A stretch of 60,561 bases of DNA from Streptomyces cinereus (GTDB taxonomy: Bacteria > Pseudomonadota > Gammaproteobacteria > Pseudomonadales > Moraxellaceae). The position numbers and the translations under genes are program-made. Below, one piece after another: positions 53,626-60,561 of this stretch. Within the stretch, counting starts at the first letter, position 1. Every line of letters starts with the position of its first letter. The stretch covers positions 1 through 60,561 of the forward strand of contig BMPS01000005.1 in assembly GCA_014647715.1 (NCBI GenBank), given 5' to 3'. The notes below the pieces were generated by a model that saw nothing but the letters and a program-made list of their open reading frames with translations, was not told the DNA's origin and made no database searches.

Positions 53626-54852
53626 TTATTCAACAAACTTTTTGATGATTAAACTTGCATTGGTACCACCAAAGCCAAAGCTATTGGTCATAATCGTATT
53701 AAGATTTGCATCCCGTTTCTCACGCACAATATCAAAATCTTTGGCTTTTTCATCCAAGTTTTCGATATTGATATTGGGCGCAATAAAGCCTTGATTGAGC
53801 ATCAGCAAACAATAAATCAATTCTTGCACCCCTACCGCACCCAAGCTATGACCTGTCATTGATTTGGTTGAGCTAATCGGTGGCAAATCACCACCAAACA
53901 CCTGGCGAATCGCTTCAAGCTCGGTGATATCCCCAATGGGGGTACTGGTACCATGAGTGTTGATATAGTCAACCGTGGTTAAGCCTGCTTGTTTAAGGGC
54001 TTGTTTCATACAGTTAATAGCACCCACACCACTGGGTGCTACCATATCTGCCCCATCAGAGCTTGCGCCATAGCCAACAATCTCTGCCAAAATAGTCGCG
54101 CCGCGTTGTTTAGCAGAGTCTAGGCTCTCAACCACCACCATACCACCACCGCCTGCAATCACAAAGCCGTCTCGATCTGCATCGTAAGGGCGACTGGCAA
54201 GTTGCGGCTTGTCATTGTACTGTGTGCTCATCGCACCCATGCCATCAAACATACAAGATTGTGTCCAGTCTTCTTGCTCGCCGCCGCCTGCAATCACGAT
54301 GTCTTGCTTACCCAATTGAATCAGCTCCATGGCATGACCCACACAATGCGTTGAGGTCGCGCAAGCTGATGCAATAGAGTAGCTAACCCCGCCAATCTTT
54401 AGCCCGGTTGCAACACTGGCTGATACCGTACTTGCCATGGTTTTTGGCACTGCCATCGCGCCGACACCGCGCAAGCCTTTTTCGCGCATTGCATCGACCG
54501 CTGCCGCCACATCGGCACTCGATGCCCCACCCGAACCTGCTACCACACCGATATTAGTGTTATGAGCAATATCTGCTAATGACAATCCCGCTTGCTCGAT
54601 TGCTTGTAGCGCACTTAGATAGGCGTATAAACTGGCTTTTGACAAAAAGCGTTTAAGTTTGCGATCGATATGCGAGGTATCTAGGTTATCGTCATCAATA
54701 CTACCTGAGACACAGGCTTTAAAGCCTTTTTCTTGATAAATTGGATTAAATACCAAGCCCGATTTGCCTTGCTGTAGCGATTCGCTGACTGTGGCTAAGT
54801 CATTACCAATACACGAGATAAGTCCTGCCCCTGTGATTACAACGCGCTGCAT
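53626..54852 (-). CDS. fabB: 3-oxoacyl-ACP synthase I FabB
   Basis: FabB elongates fatty acids, including unsaturated ones. The 408-aa thiolase-fold enzyme has the active-site Cys in [14 protein letters not shown] near 163, and the two His in [12 protein letters not shown] near 298 and [10 protein letters not shown] near 332; KSMTGH is intact. Residue count and [11 protein letters not shown] near 194 match FabB better than FabF. A TACAAT box upstream and AAGGA before the ATG fit a separate promoter. fabA is not adjacent. Confidence 0.9.
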   Translation of the reverse strand: MQRVVITGAGLISCIGNDLATVSESLQQGKSGLVFNPIYQEKGFKACVSGSIDDDNLDTSHIDRKLKRFLSKASLYAYLSALQAIEQAGLSLADIAHNTNIGVVAGSGGASSADVAAAVDAMREKGLRGVGAMAVPKTMASTVSASVATGLKIGGVSYSIASACATSTHCVGHAMELIQLGKQDIVIAGGGEQEDWTQSCMFDGMGAMSTQYNDKPQLASRPYDADRDGFVIAGGGGMVVVESLDSAKQRGATILAEIVGYGASSDGADMVAPSGVGAINCMKQALKQAGLTTVDYINTHGTSTPIGDITELEAIRQVFGGDLPPISSTKSMTGHSLGAVGVQELIYCLLMLNQGFIAPNINIENLDEKAKDFDIVREKRDANLNTIMTNSFGFGGTNASLIIKKFVE

Positions 54853-55153
54853 ATACCATTCCTTTTGGTTTAATCAATTGATGATAAATATCACACTATT
54901 GTACCCCTCTGGATTTCACCTGCCTAGTTTTTCCCCAAAAATGTTACAAAATATTTCTTAGACCACGACTATGGTTAGTTATGTTGTCTTAATCCAATAT
55001 AGCTACACGCACAACATTCAACTAAATCGACAAAAGATATCATTGTGTAACGTCTCTTTACGCATTAAAGTTGAAAAGTGCAGTCACTTTCTTTACGCTG
55101 TTCAACTAAAGCATTATTTTCCAAAAAAAAGCATAATATCAAGGATAATTCTC

Positions 55154-56071
55154 ATGTCAGCCTCTACTTCTATTAGTCGCCGTGTCTTTGAAGCGTTGGG
55201 TCACAAATTAGCACAACTGAGTGCAAAAGATACGATACAAACCAAACCCTTAGCGGATATTGATTTTGACAGCCTTCAACAAGCATTATCAAATGATAAA
55301 AACGCGTTTCATGAACATATTCCCAAACTATCAAAAAAACTACTTGGTAAAACCCCATTTGGCAGCTATACCAAAATGGCGACCTCACTAATCCCCAAGA
55401 CAAGTTTTGATAAAGTAACGGATGCGGTTTTTTCCCAAGTCGGTAAACTGTCGCAAAATTGGGCGAATTTTGATTTGGCGCGTGATGCGCGTTTTAAAGA
55501 CACTTTGGTTGCTAGTGAACGACAAGCCCTAGCCCGTAGTATTGGCGATCAAAACCGTGCTTTAGCCACTTTGGGCGGACTTAGTAATTTGGCGGGTTTA
55601 CCCGGTATTTTGGTAGATACAATGTGGTTGTTAGCGGTGTGTTTACGGACGATTTTCCAAATCAGTGCAATCTATGACCGTCCGTTGACGGGACAACAAG
55701 GTATCGCCATCGCTTATGAAATTTTAGCTAAAGTGGATCTCAATAAATTGCAAGAAAAGCAAACTTTGCTCGCAGGCTTGGGTATATTTGAAGCGATGAC
55801 CGACCAGTCGATTGAAGAATATAGAGCGGCAGTACTTGCCGAAGAAGACAGCCAATCAGCGATGGGCATATTAACCAAACTAGAAGAACTATCGACGCAG
55901 TTTAATATTAACATTGAGCAGTTTAATTTCGGTTTTTTACATAAAGTTATTCCACTCACTGCAGTTGGCTTGGGTACGGCTTACAATAATATTATTATCA
56001 ATGAAGTGATTGAAATTGCAATGTCGGTATTTGCCCCCGCGCCAAAGTTGACGCATATGACTGAAGAATAA
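55154..56071 (+). CDS. EcsC family protein
   Basis: A 305-aa protein of the EcsC family, found in many bacteria with no firm function. The ATG has AAGGA 9 nt upstream; an in-frame ATG at 54971 would add 61 poorly conserved residues. Hydrophobic segments near 135-160 (LATLGGLSNLAGLPGILVDT) and a C-terminal helix (VIPLTAVGLGTAYNNIII) are typical of the family. It is alone between gaps and ends at a good terminator. The 301-nt gap to fabB holds the divergent promoters and nothing else I can support. Confidence 0.85.
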   Translation: MSASTSISRRVFEALGHKLAQLSAKDTIQTKPLADIDFDSLQQALSNDKNAFHEHIPKLSKKLLGKTPFGSYTKMATSLIPKTSFDKVTDAVFSQVGKLSQNWANFDLARDARFKDTLVASERQALARSIGDQNRALATLGGLSNLAGLPGILVDTMWLLAVCLRTIFQISAIYDRPLTGQQGIAIAYEILAKVDLNKLQEKQTLLAGLGIFEAMTDQSIEEYRAAVLAEEDSQSAMGILTKLEELSTQFNINIEQFNFGFLHKVIPLTAVGLGTAYNNIIINEVIEIAMSVFAPAPKLTHMTEE

Positions 56072-56097
56072 TCTTGCGCTAATATAACAAGTAACAA

Positions 56098-56132
56098 GGT
56101 AAAAGCTAGCTGTCTGGCTTTTGCCTTTTTTA
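56098..56132 (+). terminator. Terminator after the ecsC-family gene
   Basis: GGTAAAAGC and GCTTTTGCC form a 9-bp stem (one G-T pair), loop of 10 nt, followed by a run of T. Confidence 0.88.
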
Positions 56133-56502
56133 TTTGTTGTAGCTAGTGCTTACTAATTTAAGGCTAGTTACGATAAAGTTTGTTACTTTAAGTCATGTCA
56201 CACAAACTTTTACACAACCCGTCAGCAACGTCACATTTTTAGTTATCAATATCAACGTTATTCACCAAACCTAAAAAGACCAACCCGCTTAAATTTGGCA
56301 AAATAGATTTAACAACGGATGACAATTTTAATAACCAATAACAACCCCAATAAATAGAAGTAAAATGTCAGTACATCGCGTTGTTAATTTAAAAAAATTA
56401 TAAAAACAATAAGAAATCTGAAATTACAATTATTTAAAATCACCATCATTAAATTGAATTTTTTGGAATGATTGCATAATAACAATAAATAATAACTGAA
56501 CT

Positions 56503-56568
56503 AGAACCAATGCGTTGACTTTTAACCGATAAGTTTCTTAAGGTTTTTAAAGTTAGCGCATTGGTTCT
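56503..56568. ncRNA. Unexplained hairpin with 20-bp arms
   Basis: Arms 56503-56522 (AGAACCAATGCGTTGACTTT) and 56549-56568 pair over 20 bp with only two G-T pairs; a further AACC/GGTT pair closes the 26-nt loop. The arm is followed by TTTTAGTTTTAG on the plus strand. It lies in a 750-nt gene-free stretch (56072-56824) well past the ecsC terminator. I take it as a structured RNA or attenuator; a DNA element is also possible. The rest of the gap, apart from the str promoter, shows nothing I can name. Confidence 0.45.
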
Positions 56569-56725
56569 TTTAGTTTTAGTCTTTTTTATTTTAGTCTGTT
56601 GTGATGTTTTACAGTCTGTTTGATACCCTGTGCTTGATAAGCACGATGTTTGATAATTTGCCTTCCCCTACTTTTTTTAAATTTCTCTAACAATCATCAT
56701 CTACATCATCTAGGTGATTTTTTAG

Positions 56726-56754
56726 TTGATAAAACCAACAAAAATCTCTATAAT
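56726..56754 (+). promoter_or_regulatory. str operon promoter
   Basis: TTGATA (56726-56731) and a perfect TATAAT (56749-56754) are spaced by 17 bp, 70 nt before rpsL. In the leader, CTAAAAA (56763-56769) pairs with TTTTTAG (56784-56790), giving a hairpin followed by T6, a possible attenuation or autoregulation site. Confidence 0.85.
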
Positions 56755-56824
56755 ACGCTGTCCTAAAAATAGCTTATTAGCGGTTTTTAGAGATTTTTTG
56801 ACAACAAACGGGAGAGAGTGCCTT

Positions 56825-57088
<264 letters not shown>

Positions 57089-57221
57089 TTTTAGCCGTTT
57101 TTTACCCCATTTTTTAACATTGTTTGCATAGTTGATTATAGTTTTACAACACTATGCAGTAAGGCTGGTGAAAAGCAACCGCTTAGCTACCAGACTACCC
57201 TGAATACACAAGGAAATTATC

Positions 57222-57695
57222 ATGCCTAGACGTCGTGTCATCGCTGCCCGTGAAATCCTACCAGATCCTAAATTTGGTAGCAAAACACTTGCTAAATTCA
57301 TCAACCATGTGATGGTTGACGGTAAAAAATCAGTTGCAGAATCAATCGTATACGGTGCATTAGACCGTGTTGTAGAAAAAAACTCGGGCGTTGACCCTGT
57401 GCAGTTTTTTGAAGATACGTTAGAAAGAGTTCGCCCAATGGTGGAAGTAAAAGCTCGCCGTGTGGGTGGTGCTACCTACCAAGTTCCTATGGAAGTACGT
57501 CCCTCCCGTCGTACTGCATTAGCAATGCGTTGGTTAGTTGATGCGGCTGCAAAACGTTCTGAAAAATCTATGGCTTTACGCTTAGCAGGTGAATTGCTAG
57601 ACGCAGCTGATGGCAAAGGTAATGCACTGAAAAAACGTGACGAAGTTCACCGTATGGCTGACGCAAACAAAGCGTTCTCACACTATCGTTTCTAA
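57222..57695 (+). CDS. rpsG: 30S ribosomal protein S7
   Basis: S7 organises the head of the 30S subunit by binding the 3' domain of 16S rRNA. The 157-aa product carries the S7 signature [17 protein letters not shown] near 12 and [26 protein letters not shown] near 83-108. Length is normal. AAGGAAAT lies before the ATG. It follows rpsL in the standard str operon order, with a 133-nt gap. Confidence 0.96.
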   Translation: MPRRRVIAAREILPDPKFGSKTLAKFINHVMVDGKKSVAESIVYGALDRVVEKNSGVDPVQFFEDTLERVRPMVEVKARRVGGATYQVPMEVRPSRRTALAMRWLVDAAAKRSEKSMALRLAGELLDAADGKGNALKKRDEVHRMADANKAFSHYRF

Positions 57696-57803
57696 TTGAT
57701 ACTGTTTGCTATCACCTAGGTAGCAATTAGCTTATAATAAAATAGATGATATTGGGTGACTTGAAGTTTGCAAATTCAGCCCAATATTGCATATTGAAAA
57801 AGA

Positions 57804-57832
57804 AGCTTGTCATGCGTTTGTCATGGCAAGCT
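57804..57832. promoter_or_regulatory. Hairpin between rpsG and fusA
   Basis: AGCTTGTCATG and CATGGCAAGCT pair over 11 positions (one T-G) around a 7-nt loop in the 294-nt gap between rpsG and fusA. There is no T-run, so an RNA-processing or regulatory role is more likely than termination. No gene is seen in the gap. Confidence 0.5.
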
Positions 57833-57989
57833 CTTATCATACAGCACTTATGTCAAGAGTAAGGCTTTCTTTTATCTAGTTGGTTGTCGATCTTTCAATC
57901 AAATGTTAAAACTAATTATTATTCATGTTAAGACATAACTGTTTATTGATAATGGAATAATTTTAATCTTTAGTCCTTAGGAATTAACT

Positions 57990-60116
57990 ATGGCACGTAC
58001 AACACCCTTAAATCGCTACCGTAATATCGGTATCTCTGCACATATTGATGCGGGTAAAACGACAACAACTGAACGTATTTTGTTTTATACAGGTAAAAAC
58101 CATAAGCTAGGTGAAGTGCATGAAGGTGCTGCAACCATGGACTGGATGGAACAAGAGCAAGAGCGTGGTATTACTATTACCTCAGCGGCAACAACTTGTT
58201 TCTGGTCTGGTATGGGTCATCAATTCCCAGAGCATCGCATTAACATCATTGACACCCCCGGTCACGTTGACTTCACCATTGAAGTAGAACGTTCAATGCG
58301 TGTACTTGACGGTGCATGTATGGTTTACTGTGCGGTTGGTGGTGTACAGCCTCAGTCAGAAACAGTATGGCGTCAAGCAAACAAATATAAAGTACCACGT
58401 CTTGCGTTCGTAAACAAAATGGACCGCACAGGGGCAAACTTTTTCCGCGTTGTTGACCAAGTAAAACAACGTCTTGGTGGTAACCCAGTACCTGTGGTTG
58501 TGCCAATCGGTGCAGAAGATACCTTTGAAGGGGTTGTTGACCTTCTAGAGATGAAAGCCATCATTTGGGATGTCGCTTCTCAAGGTATGAAATTTGAATA
58601 CGCAGAAATTCCTGCCGACTTAGTTGATACCGTCGATGAATGGCGCAGCAACATGGTTGAGGCAGCGGCTGAATCTTCAGAAGAGTTGATGGATAAATAC
58701 CTAGAAGAAGGTGATTTATCACGTGAAGATATCGTAGCAGGTTTACGTGCACGTACGCTAGCGGGCGAAATTCAACCAATGCTTTGTGGTACTGCGTTTA
58801 AAAACAAAGGCGTACAACGTATGCTTGACGCGGTTATCGAATTCTTACCAGCACCAAATGACGTTGATGCGATCAAAGGCGTGTTAGATGACAAAGCTGA
58901 AACTGAAGCGACGCGTGAATCATCGGATGATGCACCATTTGCTGGTCTTGCGTTCAAAATCATGAATGACAAATACGTGGGTAACTTAACTTTCGTACGT
59001 GTTTACTCAGGTGTTGCTAAACAAGGTGACTCTGTTTATAACCCAGTGAAAATGAAACGTGAGCGTATTGGTCGTATCGTTGAGATGCATGCCAACTCAC
59101 AAAAAGAAGTGGATGAAGTTCGCGCAGGTGACATCGTTGCATTTGTGGGTCTAAAAGATGTAACAACGGGTGATACCCTATGTGACGAAAACAATATTAT
59201 TACCCTTGAGCGCATGGAGTTCCCAGATCCTGTTATTTCATTGGCAGTTGAACCAAAAACCAAAGCTGACCAAGAAAAAATGTCAATCGCGCTTAATCGT
59301 TTGGCAAAAGAAGACCCGTCATTCCGTGTTCACACCGATGAAGAATCTGGTCAGACTATCATCAGCGGTATGGGTGAGCTGCACTTAGAAATTCTTGTTG
59401 ACCGTATGAAACGTGAGTTTAGCGTTGAAGCCAACGTAGGTGCACCACAAGTCGCTTACCGTGAAACGATTCGTAACACCGTTGAGCAAGAAGGTAAATT
59501 CGTACGCCAAACGGGTGGTCGTGGTAAATTCGGTCATGTATGGTTACGTCTTGAGCCACTTGATACGGCTGACGGCAAAGAATATGAATTTGCTGAAGAA
59601 GTGGTTGGTGGTGTGGTACCAAAAGAGTACTTTGGTGCGGTAGACAAAGGTATTCAAGAACGTATGAAAAATGGTGTTCTTGCAGGTTACCCAGTCGTTG
59701 GTATTAAAGCAACACTGTATGATGGTTCGTACCATGACGTTGACTCAGATGAGTTGTCGTTCAAAATGGCAGGTTCAATGGCATTCCGTAAAGGCTTTAT
59801 GAATGCAAACCCTGTTCTACTTGAGCCAGTCATGAAAGTAGAAGTTGAAACACCGGAAGACTACATGGGTGATATCATGGGTGACTTAAACCGTCGCCGT
59901 GGTATGGTGCAAGGTATGGATGACATGTTTGGCGGCGTTAAACAAATCCGTGCTGAAGTGCCACTAGCCGAGATGTTTGGTTATGCAACCCAATTACGTT
60001 CAATGTCTCAAGGTCGTGCAACCTACTCAATGGAGTTTGCAAAATACGCTGAGACACCACGTAACGTTGCTGATGAAATCATCAAAAAATTCACTCATAA
60101 AGATGATGACGAATAA
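57990..60116 (+). CDS. fusA: Elongation factor G
   Basis: EF-G is the GTPase that moves tRNA and mRNA through the ribosome. The 708-aa product has the G1 motif [19 protein letters not shown] at about 13-31, [14 protein letters not shown] near 59, [13 protein letters not shown] near 88, NKMDRTG near 142, and the domain IV segment [16 protein letters not shown] near 510. Length is normal. GGAAT lies before the ATG. It is the third gene of the str operon. Confidence 0.97.
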   Translation: MARTTPLNRYRNIGISAHIDAGKTTTTERILFYTGKNHKLGEVHEGAATMDWMEQEQERGITITSAATTCFWSGMGHQFPEHRINIIDTPGHVDFTIEVERSMRVLDGACMVYCAVGGVQPQSETVWRQANKYKVPRLAFVNKMDRTGANFFRVVDQVKQRLGGNPVPVVVPIGAEDTFEGVVDLLEMKAIIWDVASQGMKFEYAEIPADLVDTVDEWRSNMVEAAAESSEELMDKYLEEGDLSREDIVAGLRARTLAGEIQPMLCGTAFKNKGVQRMLDAVIEFLPAPNDVDAIKGVLDDKAETEATRESSDDAPFAGLAFKIMNDKYVGNLTFVRVYSGVAKQGDSVYNPVKMKRERIGRIVEMHANSQKEVDEVRAGDIVAFVGLKDVTTGDTLCDENNIITLERMEFPDPVISLAVEPKTKADQEKMSIALNRLAKEDPSFRVHTDEESGQTIISGMGELHLEILVDRMKREFSVEANVGAPQVAYRETIRNTVEQEGKFVRQTGGRGKFGHVWLRLEPLDTADGKEYEFAEEVVGGVVPKEYFGAVDKGIQERMKNGVLAGYPVVGIKATLYDGSYHDVDSDELSFKMAGSMAFRKGFMNANPVLLEPVMKVEVETPEDYMGDIMGDLNRRRGMVQGMDDMFGGVKQIRAEVPLAEMFGYATQLRSMSQGRATYSMEFAKYAETPRNVADEIIKKFTHKDDDE

Positions 60117-60195
60117 ATTTGATGGGTAATTTGATTGTTAAAACCACTCAAATTCTTCTATCCTATTCGACACTGAAAAAAATTATAAGTTAGCT

Positions 60196-60227
60196 AATTT
60201 GACCTGTTAAATTTAATGGGTCAAATT
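60196..60227 (+). promoter_or_regulatory. Hairpin between fusA and tuf
   Basis: AATTTGACC and GGTCAAATT form a perfect 9-bp stem with a 14-nt loop, followed by TTTC. It may reduce read-through into tuf or protect the fusA end. Confidence 0.5.
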
Positions 60228-60304
60228 TTCATAACCTATAAGCGTTGATAATAAAGTAAATGACCTAAGACATTGGGTTAATATTAACAAAAGAGGATTA
60301 AATT

Positions 60305-60561
60305 ATGGCAAAGGCCAAGTTTGAACGTACTAAACCACACGTTAACGTAGGCACCATTGGACACGTTGACCATGGTAAAACAACCCTTACAGCTGCGATT
60401 GCGACCGTAGCAGCAAAACACAACGGTGGTGAAGCCAAAGACTACGCGTCAATTGACTCAGCCCCTGAAGAAAAAGCCCGTGGTATCACCATCAACACCT
60501 CACACATTGAATATGACACCCAAGCACGTCACTACGCACACGTAGACTGTCCTGGCCATGC
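60305..60561 (+). CDS. tuf: Elongation factor Tu, 5' part
   Basis: EF-Tu carries aminoacyl-tRNA to the ribosome. The first 85 codons are present and the gene runs off the window. They include [18 protein letters not shown] (G1, near 14-31), the switch I segment [16 protein letters not shown] near 55-70 and the DCPGHA G3 motif at the very end. AGAGG lies 9 nt before the ATG. It is the normal fourth gene of the str operon. Confidence 0.96.
   Translation, partial: MAKAKFERTKPHVNVGTIGHVDHGKTTLTAAIATVAAKHNGGEAKDYASIDSAPEEKARGITINTSHIEYDTQARHYAHVDCPGH

Overview
The window reads as a chromosomal segment of a gammaproteobacterium of the family Moraxellaceae, most likely the Moraxella/Faucicola group. 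This is inferred from the gene content and order (rpsL-rpsG-fusA-tuf, TIGR03862-type flavoprotein, MnmC, EcsC-family protein, scattered gspF/gspG, pilA followed by a pilin-type oligosaccharyltransferase) and from the moderately AT-rich composition; no 16S rRNA gene is inside the window to confirm it. I see no insertion sequence, prophage, integrase, CRISPR array or tRNA gene.

Layout. Positions 1-330 hold two consensus sigma70 promoters pointing left plus leader hairpins that look like the start of a ribosomal RNA operon lying just outside the window. 522-10209 is a run of housekeeping genes: ccoG and fixH (cytochrome oxidase maturation), a PHP phosphatase, yciB, yciI, a small membrane protein, a flavoprotein, an amino-acid permease and mnmC. 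From 34526 down to 10211 almost everything is on the minus strand and forms a 24 kb surface module. Read in transcription order it is fimT-pilV-pilW-pilX-pilY1 and two PilE-like minor pilins, then the major pilin pilA with a sigma54 promoter, a Wzy-family oligosaccharyltransferase (TfpO-like), a second pilin, a PglL-type O-oligosaccharyltransferase, a polyprenyl-phosphate sugar transferase, a complete pseudaminic acid pathway (pseB, pseC, pseF, a pseG-pseH fusion, pseI), a Wzx flippase and three glycosyltransferases (GT52, GT14, GT2).

I infer that the sugar transferase starts a glycan on undecaprenyl phosphate, GT2 and GT14 extend it, the GT52 enzyme caps it with pseudaminic acid, Wzx flips it, and PglL and/or the pilA-linked transferase attach it to pilin and other proteins. 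No O-antigen polymerase is recognisable, which suggests a short glycan. The type IV pilus genes supply the likely acceptor: PilA ends in a Gly-Ser-Gly-Ser tail, the kind of C-terminal serine used by TfpO enzymes.

34841-43989 carries comF, outer-membrane phospholipase pldA, a DUF3465 lipoprotein, dsbD, gspG, gspF, an unknown gene and an AraC regulator. 44431-56071 carries fau, a small unknown gene, lon with a sigma32-type promoter, ferritin, a CynX-like permease, hisC, pabB, fabB and an ecsC-family gene. 56726 to the end is the str operon: rpsL, rpsG, fusA and the start of tuf.

Three things stand out beyond the gene list. First, rpsL lacks 111 nt in two separate places, including the decoding-centre loop, so it cannot encode a working S12 as written; an assembly error is the first suspicion. 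Second, many gaps between genes contain short, degenerate tandem repeats of 12-15 bp whose sequence differs from place to place. Third, the 750-nt gap before rpsL holds a hairpin with 20-bp arms that no gene explains.
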